Notes under the pieces: generated by a model
The model's database searches: none
What the model was told of the DNA's origin: nothing
The model's input: the letters and a program-made list of their open reading frames with translations, nothing else
Program-made: the position numbers and the translations under genes
In this document: one piece after another, positions 23,288 through 35,279 of the stretch
Position numbering within the stretch: position 1 is the first letter of the stretch
Layout: each line of letters opens with the position of its first letter
NCBI RefSeq assembly: GCF_032452875.1
Contig: NC_083875.1
Coordinates: forward strand, 78,576,178 to 78,640,177
DNA: 64,000 nucleotides
Reading direction: 5' to 3'
Source: Bos javanicus
Taxonomy: Eukaryota; Chordata; Mammalia; Artiodactyla; Bovidae

Positions 23288-24671
23288 GCCAAACTATATT
23301 CGAGAGTGATTATACCATTTTATATTCCCACCGACAATTAAGTGAACCTTGTCAGCATTTAGTGATATCACTATTTTTAATTTTAGTAATTCAGGTAGAT
23401 GTATAATGATATTTCCATCATGGTTTTAATATGCATTTTCCTAAAAAGTAATTTTAATTTTTTTGTGTATTTGTTATCTGTATTTCTTCTTTGGTGAAAT
23501 ATTTTTTCATGTCTTGATCCATTTTCTGATTGGATTATGTTTTTTTTTTTTTTTCATGTTGAGCTTTGAGAGTTCTTTATTTAATCTAGACATAAGTCTC
23601 TTTGTTGGTTATGTGGTTTGTAAATATATCTTCTACTCTGTAATTTATCTTTTCATCCTGTTAACAGTATGTTTCGTAGAACAAACAATTTTAATTTTGA
23701 TAAGGTCAAATTTATCAATTTTTTCAATGGATTACATTTTTTATGTCAAATCTAAGAACTCTTCGCCTAATCCTAGATTGCAAACATTTTCTCCTATGCT
23801 TTTTTTAAACCATAAAAAACTTCTACAATTTTATGTTTTATGTTTAAGCCTATGATTCATTTTGAACAAACTTCTGTATAAGGAATAAAGTTAAGGTCAA
23901 GGTCCTTTATTTATTTATTTATTTTTTTGCTTGTAGATGTCTAATTGTGTGAATGCTTTTTGAAAAGAAATGAAGTAAGTCATACCATCAATGATTTTAC
24001 CTTACTTGAGTTTGCACAAACTTTCTTGAATGAGACACAGGATGGAAGTACAGTATTGTATCTATTTATGCACCCATGTTTCAATAAGAATTTTGGGTCT
24101 GGCATAGGGGAGGGTCTTAAACCAGCTGCCACAGGTTGATTCTGGTCTACATGCAGGTTTGTCCCACACAGTATTTTTTTTTTTTTTTTTGAACCAACTT
24201 AAAAAAATGTGAAGATCTCATGTGCAAATGTAAATTTACAGATTCTCCTTAAACATCAGAAGATTCAGTATTGTAGAGCTATATTCCTCCCTGACAACTG
24301 GGTCCTTGAGTTGAGTTCTTTGGCTGGCACATGCCGTTTCCTGTTCATGACGATCCCTGTGGACTCCCTGACGCTGTGAGCCCTTGTCAGTGTTGCCTCC
24401 CCTTGTCATTGTTTTTCTGGGATTATTGTTTTACAGGTCCAGTGCTTGTTCCTCTATGGACCTCTCTTCTCTCATTTTGGCCCGTTGCACCTATGATCAT
24501 TTTAGGTTTCTCTTGGCCTGTGGTTCTTTCCTTTCCTTCTATGTCCCCTACCTTTCTCCTTTGCTCTGTCTTTCCCATGTTAATGATGTAAATCCACTTT
24601 CTACTGTCATTGGCATTAAAATGTCACCTGAGAGTAGCCTATCTGGTTATTTCTAGGCCTTTTGGGATCTT

Positions 24672-24893
24672 GGGCTTTCCTGATGTCTCAGCAGGTAAAG
24701 AATCTGCCGGCAATGCAGGAGATGAAGGAAGACACAGGTTCCATCCCTGCATCAGGAAGATCCCCTGGAGGAGGACATGGCAACCCAGTCCAGTATTCTT
24801 GCCAGGAAAATCCTATGGACAGAGGGGCCTGGTAATCTACAGTCCATGGGGTTGCAAAGAGTTGGACACAATTGAAACTTCTGAGCACAGCAC
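24672..24893 (+). mobile_element. Bov-tA SINE
   Basis: The tRNA-derived head (GTCTCAGCAGGTAAAGAATC... with a GGTTCCATCC B-box-like motif) is followed by a BovA monomer ending near TGAGCACAGCAC. Confidence 0.88.
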
Positions 24894-26066
24894 ATTTGGG
24901 AACTTGGCCCCACAGGATATCCAGCCCAGGTCCTGGCATATATTTCACCATCTGTGTGTGGTCCGTTTCCAATGCAGAGATAGTAGTGGGGTGTGGAGAA
25001 TACTCACTAGGTATTTGGTTTTAAACTATGTGTCACGCCTTAGTTATTAAATGCCCCAGAGCAGTTACTGACCCATAGATTGGGCCACTGGGCCCAATCA
25101 TAAAAGCCTAGCTAGTGGCACATCAACTATAATTATTCTAAGGCACACTTGGAGTATTTGGGAAAAAATGGCTTTCAACTAAGGGATGACTCATAGCATT
25201 CTGAAGAGGGAAGGCCAAGAAAAAGTAATGCCAAAGGAGGGGAAATTTCAAAAGCTTCTGGAGATACCTAGGTCAGAGGACATCAGACCTGAACTTCAAG
25301 GCCTTCTCCCAAATTCCACAAATCACTTTTGATTTCAAAAGAAACAATGATAACCATCTTGAGCACAAGATGGCAGTCTTAGGTCTGCTTCACTGCCTGT
25401 GGCTGTCTGGAGAAAAGTGATAGAAAACAGAGCAGAAACAAAACTGCTCATGTTGCTGAGAAATACTGAAAAATAAATAGCAATCAAGAAGGATGATGAG
25501 GGAAGGAAAGAGATTAAAGTAAATGCAAGCAGTTTATTTTGTGCAGTGTTTTGCTTTGTCTTAAAATTTGGCTCTACTCATTGTCTCAAGTCTCTGATAA
25601 ATACGTGTGGGCTTGGGTCCCATGTGCGTGTTTTGGCTGTTCTAAAGCAAAGACCCTAGGAAGGAGCAGGGGGTGTGGGGAAACCAGAGACCATATGGGT
25701 TGGGGAGGAGGCAGACAGACAGCCTTGGTTCTGGAATGGAAGGGGTCTTGGGCTAGCCTATGATGACCTCTTTTCAGTGTTCTTATGAAAATAAGAAAAA
25801 GAAATATCCTCTTTACACAAAGAGCTATGCCAAACTCAAGCAAGCATTCAGATGGGGTTCCACTCAGAGGCAAATATAAAAAAAAGAAGAGTAAAAGACC
25901 CTTTCTTCCTCCTGTAGCCACTGAAATCCAAAATGAGGGAGAATGCTAACTACTTTGGGACACCCTCCTTTCTGCAAAGAAAGTCATGTTCAGGATAAAA
26001 AAATGAATGAGGAGAAAAGGCTAACTTAGCAGGAAGCTCTTTGGCATTCTCTAATGAAACACCCAA
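24894..26066. other. Intergenic, no recognised feature
   Basis: No domain, RNA gene or repeat family was recognised. Short opposing frames at 25539-25921 look like chance. Confidence 0.4.
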
Positions 26067-26116
26067 GGTAGCCCAGTTGGTATGGAGGTAGCCCAGGTGG
26101 TATGGAGGTAACCCAG
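26067..26116. repeat. 20-bp tandem repeat, 2.5 copies
   Basis: GGTAGCCCAG(T/G)TGGTATGGA occurs at 26067 and 26087, and a partial third copy begins at 26107. Confidence 0.85.
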
Positions 26117-26469
26117 TCCTATAACCAACCCATAACTATGTCAAAATCCCCAAAGCAAAGGAAGCTGGCAGGCTGCTGCTGCTGGGATGAGATGAGTTCT
26201 TTCTGTGCCTTGCCATTTCTCATGATGGCCAGTTGCAGGGCCGTCCCTCCTAGACACAGAAGTAGCATCTCCCATCATTGTTGTTTTCTCCACCCTGAAA
26301 ATATGGGCAACCTTGACACTTTCAATCCTTCAATAACTTTCAGTGAAGTGATGTGATGCCTGCATTGTATGACTCTCTTCATTTGCAAAATGAAATTCAT
26401 AAAAGCAATACCACCACTTTTGGAGGTGATATCCATCACATAAAAGAAAGTTTCAGACTTAAAGTTTCA

Positions 26470-26605
26470 GACACTCAATTACAATTTCTAATTACTCATC
26501 CAAGAGCCTTGTGAGATAGAAGATATGCGAAAATATTATCCCTGTTTGTTAAAGGTGGAGTTGCAGGCACAGAAAGGTAAGTTGAGAATTTAAAACTGCA
26601 CATGC
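26470..26605 (-). mobile_element. MIR SINE fossil, minus strand
   Basis: GCCTTGTGAGATAGAAGATA, ATTATCCCTGTTTGTTAAAG and GGCACAGAAAGGTAAGTTGAG follow the order of the reverse-complement MIR consensus. Confidence 0.65.
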
Positions 26606-27274
26606 CTTTGCTTCATAATCTGTTATCTCTCTTGAAGTATTCTTTTTCAGTTATTTAGAGAACAAAGAGTTCAAAGGACATTGGTGGTCAGTGGGTGATA
26701 ATGTCTTTGGGGTTGTAAGATTACTGGGGATGGCTCTCAGTATGTCCCCCCTCAATCTAGAAGAACCAAGTGACAAGGCTTTTCAAGTTGAAGTAAAAAA
26801 AAAAAAAGATTTCTTGGTTGTGTTTTATTAATCTGATAACACTCCTTGAAGATTGTTGGAAATATCCTGGAGTATATAAAACCCAGAATTAGCCTTGACT
26901 ATCCTTAGAAATTGGTTTGTCTTTGGGGACAGAATTTTCTCTTCTGCTCAGCTCACTTGTGAGGGTGAGAGGAGATGGGAAGTTGGAGAGCATTTCCCAG
27001 CCCCCAGGACCTTCTCTCTTAATCCACAAGAAATCTTACCTTGTGTTCAGGAGAAGGCCTCCAGCAGTAGAGAAGATATATTGAAACTTTCAAAGAGTGA
27101 TAGGGGAAAGGCAGAAGTTGCAGTTTCTGTTAAAGGGCCTTGCAGAATCTCCAAGACTTCTGACAGAAAATTATATTATAAGGCATGAGGTCACTCAACA
27201 TGAAGGTCCTTTAAGAAAGAGGAATCACATAGGTGAAAAACAGAATTTCAAGAAAAGGTGAATTTTGCCACTTA

Positions 27275-27530
27275 AAAGAGGTCAAATTCATAGAGTCAGA
27301 AAGTACATTGGGAGATGCCAGGGGTCAGGGGTTGGAGAATGCAGAGTTAGTGTTTAATGGGGACAGAGTTTCAGTTTAAGAAAGTGAAAAATTCAAGACA
27401 AGGATGATGGTGAGATTCACACAATAATGTGAATGTACTTAGTGTAGCTGAAATATACAGTTAAATATGTTTAAAACAGTATGTTTTGTATTATGTGACT
27501 TTTATCACAACATAAAACATTGAATAAATA
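27275..27530 (+). mobile_element. Old retroelement 3' end (probably L1M-type)
   Basis: The order AGATGCCAGGGGTCAGGGG, GTTTAATGGGGACAGAGTTTC, ACAATAATGTGAATGTACTTA and a final AACATTGAATAAAT matches a common mammalian 3'UTR-like repeat that I recall but cannot name confidently. Confidence 0.5.
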
Positions 27531-27805
27531 TATAAGTGAAAGAAGAGGTGAATTTAGTTCTACAGAATAATCTTTTTTTTCCCCCCTGGGATGACTTCAG
27601 AAGTGCAATCATGATACAGACTTTGTATATAGGGCTTTCCATTCATCAGACTTAGGCTAGAACAGTTCTAAGATCATATAAAGCCAAGGGCTATGGCCCT
27701 TCGGTAGAAGGAAAGAAGAACACGAGATGAACACATGAAAGCAGTTGCAAAAGTTTCAGGGCCTGTCAGGTGCACCAACTATTGAGAGAGGCTGCTGCTT
27801 TACTG

Positions 27806-27926
27806 TGGAGAAGGAAATGGCAACCCACTCCAGTATTCTTGCCTAGAGAATCCTGTGGACAGAGGAGCCTGGTGGGCTGCCATCCATGGGGTCGCACACA
27901 ACTGAAGCGACTTAGCAGCAGCAGTA
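27806..27926 (+). mobile_element. BovA monomer SINE with target duplication
   Basis: A single BovA unit with a GCAGCAGCAGTA tail. The 12-bp duplication GCTGCTTTACTG lies at 27794-27805 and 27927-27938. Confidence 0.93.
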
Positions 27927-28369
27927 GCTGCTTTACTGAGGGTGGACTGACCACAGGACAGGCTCTGATCAGAGCAAAAGGAGGTATTGATAGTAAGAAA
28001 GTAGTCATCAATTTCTCTTAGAGTCTAGTTTGGGCCCAAGAGGCCAGCATAAACAGTTGGTGCTAATTTGGGGAGCAGAGCAGAGGAAAGGTGCAGGCAG
28101 TGGTTCCACCCACGTGCCAGCTGTTTCCAGCCTCCTTGCCATCCCCCTGGTCATTTCTCCTGAGAAATCAAGTGCATCCTTTAAGACTCAGCTCAAGGGT
28201 CATTTTTAATTGCTTCCTTGAAACCATACTTGAATCTCTGATGGAGATCTCTGTTCTTCTTTTGTCTCCTATAGCTCCCAGCACATACCTTCAGTCTTAC
28301 ATCATGCAAATTGAAATGTTCTATTTTTACACATCTTCCCATAGGCCAAAAGCTCTTAGAAGACAGTGC

Positions 28370-28597
28370 ATGTGTGCATACTCAGTTGCTCAACCATGTC
28401 TGACTCTTTGTGACACTGTGGACTGTAGCCCATCAGACTCCTCTGTCCATGGGATTTTCCAGACAAGAATACTGGAGTGTGTTGCCATTTCCTTCTCCAG
28501 AGGATCTTCCCAACCCAAGGATCAAGTCTTTGTCCCTTGCATCTCCTGCATCGGCAGGCAGGTTGTTTACCACTGAGGCACCTGGGAAGACAGGGAT
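28370..28597 (-). mobile_element. Bov-tA SINE, minus strand
   Basis: It reads from CATGTGTGCATACTCAGTTGC to the reversed tRNA head ending CCACTGAGGCACCTGGGAAG. Confidence 0.9.
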
Positions 28598-29619
28598 TGT
28601 GTCTTATATCTCTTTATATTTTCAGTGCTAAGCAGTATTTGTCAATTAAGAGAACTGAAGTTCTGATGGTTAAGGACCCACCATTCCCAAACATCTCCCT
28701 TGAAGTCAAGATATGAAAATTGATGTGGGTAGCTCTTCACTGACTTGTATCAATAGATGCTGCTTGTTGTTAGCAGTCTTAGAGTACCTTCAAAATTTCC
28801 AAGGTTATAGAAAATATCATCTTCCCAAGCAATAACCAAATATTATTTGCATCATTACAGGAGTTATCCTTTTGCTGCAGAGCAATTACTTTAAAGATGG
28901 ATGTTTAATTAATTAATTATGTAATGCTGGTGAGGATCTGGGAAGAGAAATATAAGAGACATGGAGAAGATTTTGTGGTCAGTGAAAATGAGGTAGCTGT
29001 ACCTCCATTTCTAACTCATAAAGTCCTAGAATATCAGAGCAGAAAGGGGCCATTGAGGTTGTCTACTCCCTTGTGGTTTTGGTTATCCACTGCTGTGCAG
29101 CATAACTACCCCCAAATTAGCAGGTTTAATTTTACTATTATTTTACTTTAATTTCACTATTTTACTCTGCTTCACAGTTCCATGGGTCAGACATTCAGGC
29201 AGGTTCATCTAAGTCTTCTGTTCCTAGTGGCGTCAACATAAGTCACTCAGTGGTAGTCAGATGGCAGAGAGATTGGTCTGGAGGCTCTAAGAGGTTCTAT
29301 TTTATGAGTGGGGGCAAGGTAGGGTTTAGGTATGTCTGGAAAGCTGTCACTGGGACTGTCGACTGAGATGTTTTCCAGCATGCTAGCCCCAGGGTAGCTG
29401 GGCTTCTCACGTAGTGATTCAGGATTCCAAGAACAAGTCTTATAGAGCAAAAAGCGGAAGCTGCATCTTCTTTGATGATCTGGGCTCAGAAGTCACACAG
29501 TGATTCCCTTACTACTTTATATTGGCTGAGGAATTCACAGGCCTGCCCAGATTCGAGGGGAGGGGACATGGAGTCTACTTCTCAGTGGGAGTGGTATAAA
29601 AAAGTCCACAGCCATGTTT

Positions 29620-29962
29620 CCCAACTGCCATACTCACTTTAAAGACAGGTAAATTTGAGGATTTGTGCATGCTCAGTCATGTCTGACTCTTTGTGACCCC
29701 ATGGACTGCAGCCCGCCAGACTCCTCTGTCTAAGGAATTCTCCAGGCAAGAATACCGGAGCGGGTTCCTTTTCTTCCTCCAGAAAATCTTTTTAACTCGG
29801 AGATCGAACCCATGTCTCCTGCATTGACAGGCAGATTATTTACACTGTGCCACCTAGGAAGCTTGCAAATTTGAGGATTAGAACAGGTAAATTATTTTTC
29901 CAGAAACACCACACAAGCTAGTAAGTGGCATGGTTGAGACTGAAACTCAGGCCTAATGGTTT
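29620..29962 (-). mobile_element. MIR SINE fossil split by Bov-tA
   Basis: The right part, CACACAAGCTAGTAAGTGGCATGGTTGAGACTGAAACTCAGG at 29910-29951, is the reverse MIR core. The left part ends at 29650. Confidence 0.65.
29664..29866 (-). mobile_element. Bov-tA SINE inserted in an MIR
   Basis: The SINE is flanked by a perfect 13-bp duplication, AAATTTGAGGATT, at 29651-29663 and 29867-29879. MIR-like sequence lies on both sides. Confidence 0.94.
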
Positions 29963-30020
29963 CTAGAGCAAAGGTGAGAATATTGCAAGATGCTGCAGAT
30001 AGTCCTTTTATATGTCAGTT

Positions 30021-30041
30021 CATTATTATTATTATTATTTT
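30021..30041. repeat. (ATT)n microsatellite
   Basis: Six to seven ATT units occur just after TTCATT. Confidence 0.8.
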
Positions 30042-32095
30042 GATAATGGGAAGAAAGCTTTAGTTAAAGCTACTGGAAGGAACAAGCATAAACAAGTTAT
30101 GTTCCCTATAGATTTTTTTAGAGTAATAGTTAAAATTTAGAGCTATCCTTAGAAATGAAAATGAAGGCAGTAGTTCTTGCCACTCACAGTATTGTGTGTG
30201 TATTTATTGATGAAGTCATGTGTAAAAGGCTGACTTCAGAGTTAGCTGAAGGGATCAATGGGGCAGAAAGACTGTTTTCCCTCAGGGACTGCAAGGGAAG
30301 GTGTCAAGGTGTCACTGGAAGTTTAAATTGTCCATTAAATACTGTTTTACGTTAAAGATTATTCAGTCAGGGAAAATCTAGACTGAACTTCTATTTAGAA
30401 AAAGGTGGCAAATGTTGCTGATTGGTCTCAGTATCCATTTTCCTTTTCTTCTGAGTAACAGAACCTCCTGCTTCAAATTTCTCAGAACGTTTGGTCAGAT
30501 GCAGTTAAATGACTTATTTCTCAACCCTTGAGGTAAAGGAATGGCCTCTTGGCTAAATTCTTACCAGAGAAATAAGTGGGAGTGATGTAAACTTCCACGT
30601 CATTTCCTCAGAAGGAAATTATTTGCCCACCATTTCCTGTCATCTTCCTTCCTACAGGCTGGTGAATTAGTACCTGAAAATACACCCTCAGAGGAGCTTG
30701 GGTCTATGAATAACCCCACGAAGTAGGCCCACACATCCTTCTTGGAATGTGCCTTGGTTCTAAACTGTGATGTGAGAAAGAAACAAATTTTCTACTTGTT
30801 TGGGCTACCGTATTCTGGGGTCTCTTTACTGAAGCTGCTTAACTTCCATCCTACTTAATTCAGACAAGGAAAAACTTAGGAATATAAGCCTTCCACACAG
30901 GTGTTCCCCAATTCTTTTAGTTGAAATCACAACTTTGGAAGAGAAGACCTGTGCAGAGGAATGAGAAGTCTCTCTTATTAAATCAAAGCACAGTACAAAG
31001 TTTGAGTCTCACAAAGAGCATCTGTAATTGGAAAGGAGTGTCAAACAACCCTGGTTCAGCCTGATTTTGCCCCCTTGAGCCTCTTTTCTGCTGGGATGCT
31101 TCCACTTCAGTCATGAATGATACCATTTGTCCCAAGGAAATGTTGCTTGGGTATTATAGGGGTCCCTAGGACTCAGTGGATGAGGAGGGCAGGACACTCA
31201 TGACAGGCCCATGGACACCCACAAGATTGCCCCTGTCTGCAGCGCTAGAGATCATACTGGCTAAGTAGGGGCTGTTGAGAAGACTGTCATACATCCTAGA
31301 CTTCAGGTAACACTGTTTATTTTTTGTTCTGTTTTTTAGAAAAAATAGATAAAGTGAGAGTGAGGACAGATCTGGAGTTGGCATGAGAGATGAGTTCAAG
31401 GGTATTGAATAAAAAGAAAAGAAAATCAAAACCAAAAACAAACAAATCCCCTCAGACAAAGAATTACTAGTGGACAATACAAGCTTGGTCTTTATGCAAT
31501 TGGGTGTGTGGCACATAGATAGTTCAGGCCGAAGTTCCAGGGAGACATTATATGAAATTTAGTTTGGTGAATTCTTGGTTAAACATCCACACTCAGTGTA
31601 AAGATGAATTAATTACTTAAGGAATGAATGTCAGCCTGAATAATGACTCTAGTTGAATGTCTGAACCTATCATGTTAAATAATTTTTGTCAATGATTTGA
31701 ATGGATTCATGGAAAGCATGTATATTAAAACTTCAGATGAAAAAATATAGGAATAACAATTAAAATATTGGATGTAAGATTTAAGATTTTGTAAGATTAT
31801 ATGAAAGAGTCCAAAAGATTTAATTATCTGGGTCACTGAATCAAAGATAACAGCAATGAGGATTTTAGGAAGGATAAATGTTGAGTTGACAATTTTTTAA
31901 AACAAAAGTAAATAGATTTTTCCACACTAAAAAGAGTAAAAAGAAACACATGAGTGATATTAATGATATATTTTATGTAACATAGTAAATTCAAAATATT
32001 ATTCCAATGTAAATAAATATAAAAAAATTAATGAGATATTTTGTTTTCTTTCTTTCTTTTTCTTGACTTTTCCTTCTTTCTTTTTTTCCCCACTA
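30042..32095. other. Intergenic, no recognised feature
   Basis: About 2 kb with no gene, RNA gene or recognised repeat. A pyrimidine-rich CTTT tract lies at 32045-32090. Confidence 0.4.
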
Positions 32096-32099
32096 AATA

Positions 32100-32215
32100 T
32101 TTACAGTAAGTGTTTATTTTACATTTATAGCACATTTCATTTTGGATTGGCCACATTTAAAGTACTCAACCACTCATGGTATTGGCTATCATATTGGAAA
32201 GCTTGGGTCTAGAAG
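32100..32215. mobile_element. Possible old DNA-transposon fossil
   Basis: TTGGATTGGCCACATTTAAAGTACTCAACCACTCATGGTATTGGCTATCATATTGGA resembles a common mammalian medium-reiteration repeat as I recall it. The family is not certain. Confidence 0.4.
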
Positions 32216-32494
32216 GATATTGGTAGAGGGTTACAGACCTTGAGGTTGAAACAATGATGATGATGTTGAAACACTTGGAAATAGGTAATAAGAAGTGGGT
32301 AAGATATTTAAAGAGGACATAAACATTACATTTGAATATTGAAAGGAATGTGACATGGAAAAAGGATTTCATGTTTTTTTCTTTTGTAGCTAACAGGTTA
32401 AAACTAAGGCACAAAGGATGAAAATTATTAAGGATGCAGCACAGACTTTCATAAAAATAGAACTTCACAGTAATTAGAGGTGTACAAAATGGGA

Positions 32495-32600
32495 TTAACT
32501 TTAGTTCAACCAATATATATTGAGCTCCATGTAAGGTATTCTGTTAGATGACAAGGTTACCATGACAAATAACAGAATTCCTTCCCCCAAAGAGTTGGTG
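32495..32600. mobile_element. Possible L2/MIR3-type fossil
   Basis: The pattern 'ttcaaccaatatatattgagctcc...' followed by a CCCCAAAGAGTT block fits the L2-type 3' motif 'tttattgagcacctactatgt'. The match is weak. Confidence 0.4.
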
Positions 32601-33347
32601 ATGGTTTATGACTAACTTTAATATAATCTCTACAGTGCTTATTACTAATACACTGATAAAAGATGGTTGCTGGAAGTATTTAGGCCAAGTTAGAAGTATG
32701 TCCCCTTGTAGAGAGGATTTCTGCAAATGAGAGTGGATCTCAAAATTGTTTGTGAATCACAGTAAGAAATACATCCATACCACAATCCAGCTCACCCCAT
32801 AATGAGTTTCATGAAATAATATTATCATACATGTGTGATATGCCTTGATGTTTTCTATTCTAGTACAGCTTAGTCTATTTCATTAGAAATATCCTCATCA
32901 AATCCACTAAACTGACTGATTAATGGGTTACTACTTCAGTTGGAGGAACTTTTAGTTAAGTATCTGAAGAGGTCCGATACAACTGAATAATTGTACTTTT
33001 AAAACTTTAAGGATTATATGGCTTTAAACACTGTGGATTGTAATTGTTGATTGAGTAGGAACCAGGAACATGACTGCCACAATAAATCTAGGCTGGTGGC
33101 ACAGAAGAGGCATCCATAATGGTTTATTATGGATGAGGAATAAGTAAACTCCCTTGTTTAAAAAAAAAAAAAAAGTTCTTTGATGGTGTCATAAGATAAC
33201 TCTTGGTAAAACAAGACAACACAAGGACAGGTATGGGTATTGATATAAGACTACTGACATAGACTAGGAAAACAATATAGAGGTTACCATGAGATCTAGT
33301 CAGATAGATGGTTCACACTTAGATTTCAGGGTCACCTAGTTATCAAT
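32601..33347. other. Intergenic, no recognised feature
   Basis: An A-run occurs at about 33161-33174. Otherwise nothing was recognised. Confidence 0.4.
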
Positions 33348-35234
33348 CAGTTCAGTTCAGTCTCTCAGTTGTGTCCAACTCTTTGTGACCCCATGGACTG
33401 CAGCATTCCAGGCCTCCCTGTCCATCACCAATGCCTGGAGTCCACCAAACTCTTGTCCATTGAGTCAGTGATGCCACCCAACCATCTCATCCTCTATCGA
33501 CCCTTCTCCTATTACCCTGAATCTTTTCCAGCATCGGGGTCTTTTCAGATAAGTCAGCTCTTTGCATCAGGTGGCCGAAGTGTTGGAGTTTCAGCTTCAT
33601 CAGTCCTTCCAATGAACACCCCGGGCTGATCTCCTTTAGGATGGACTGGTTGGATCTCCCTAGGTCCAAGGGACTCTCAAGAGTCTTCTCCAACACTACA
33701 GTTCCAAAGCATCAGTTCTTCGGTGCTCAGCTTTCTTTATAGTCCAACTCACACATCCATACATGACTACTGGAAAAACCATAGCTTGGAGTAGAAGGAC
33801 TTTGTTGGCAAAGTAATGTCTCTGCTTTTGAATATGCTGTCAAGTTGGTCATAACTTTCCTCCAAGGAGTAAACATCTTTTAATTTCATGGCTGCAGTCA
33901 CCATCTGCAGTGATTTTGGAGCCCCCAAAAATAAAGTCAGCCACTGTTTCCCATGAAGTGATGGAACTGGATGCCATGATCTCAGTTTTCTGAATGCTGA
34001 GTTTTAAGCCAACTCTTTCACTCTCCTCTTTCACTTTCTACAAGAGGCTTTTTAGTTCCTGTTCACTTTCTGCCATAAGAGTGGTGTCACCTGCATATCT
34101 GAGGTTATTGATATTTCTCCCGGCAATCTTGATTCCAGTTTGTGCTTCTTCCATCCCAGTGTTTCTCATGATGTACTCTGCCTATCAGTTAAATAAACAG
34201 GGTGACAATATGTAGCCTTAAAGTATTTCTTTTCCTATTTGGAACCGGTCTGTTGTTCCATGTCCAGTTCTAACTGTTGCTTCCTGACCTGCATATGGAT
34301 TTCTCAAGAAGCAGGTCAGGTGGTCTGATCCACACAGTCCAAGGCTTTGGCATAGTCAATAAAGCAGAAATACATGTTTTTCTGGAACTCACTTGCTTTT
34401 TCGGTGATCCAGCTGATGTTGGTTATTTGATCTCTGGTTCCTCTGCCTTTTGTAAAACCAGCTTGAACATCTGGAAGTTCACACTTCACGTATTGTTGAA
34501 GCTTGGCTTGGAGAATTTTGAGCATTACTTTACTAGCATGTGAGCTGAGTGCAATTGTGCAGTAGTTTGAACATTCTTTGGCATTGCCTTTCTTTGGGAT
34601 TGGAATGAAAACTGACCTCTTCCAGTCCTGTGGCCACTGCTGAGTTTTCCAAATTTGCTAGCATATTGAATGTGGCACTTTCACAGCTTCATCTTTTAGG
34701 ATTTGAAAAAGCTCAACTGGAATTCCATCACCACCACTAGCTTTGTTCGTAGTGATGCTTCCTAAGGCCCACTTGACTTCACATTCCAGGATGTCTGGCT
34801 CTAGGTGAGCGTGAGTGATCACACCATCGTGATTACCTGGGTTGTGAAGCTCTTTTTTGTACTGTTCTTCTGTGTATTCTTGCTACCTCTTCTTAATATC
34901 TTCTGCTTCTGTTAGTACCATACCATTTCTGTCCTTTATTGAGCACATCTTTGCATGAAATGTTCCCTTGGTATCTCTAATTTTCTTGAAGAGATCTCTA
35001 GTCTTTCCCATTCTATTGTTTTCTTCTATTTCTTTGCAATGATCATTGAGGAAGGCTTCCTTATCTTTCCTTGCTCTTCTTTGGAACTCTGCATTCAAAT
35101 GGGTATATTTTTCCTTTTCTCCTTTGTTTTTTGCTTCTCTTCTTTTCACAGCTATTTGTAAGACTTCTTTAGTGAGCCATTTTGCTGTTTTGCATTTCTT
35201 TTTCTTTGGGGTGGTCTTGATCCTTGTCTCCTGT
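33348..35234 (-). mobile_element. BovB copy A (mosaic): older 3' half, younger 5' half
   Basis: The tail CAGTTCAGTTCAG begins at 33348. Positions 33348-34327 are clearly diverged from copy B. From 34328 to 35279 the sequence, including 45 bp of flank, is almost identical to 36321-37272. About 50 bases present in copy B are missing at the junction (34327/34328). RT and linker frames are fragmentary. Confidence 0.88.
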
Positions 35235-35279
35235 CAATTTCCTGGAGCTCTCAAATACTCTCCATATGCTCTTCCCTTT

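Larger units (their letters stand above)
22190..23960 (-). mobile_element. Old L1 (L1M-type) fragment, minus strand, interrupted by BovA2
   Basis: L1 3' sequence read in reverse includes the ORF2 C-terminal region with the YTMEYFSHKKG-like motif at about 22790-22840 and continues into ORF2 up to about 23960. It is far more diverged than the L1 at 8121-17900. A BovA2 insertion interrupts it at 23025-23287. Confidence 0.75.
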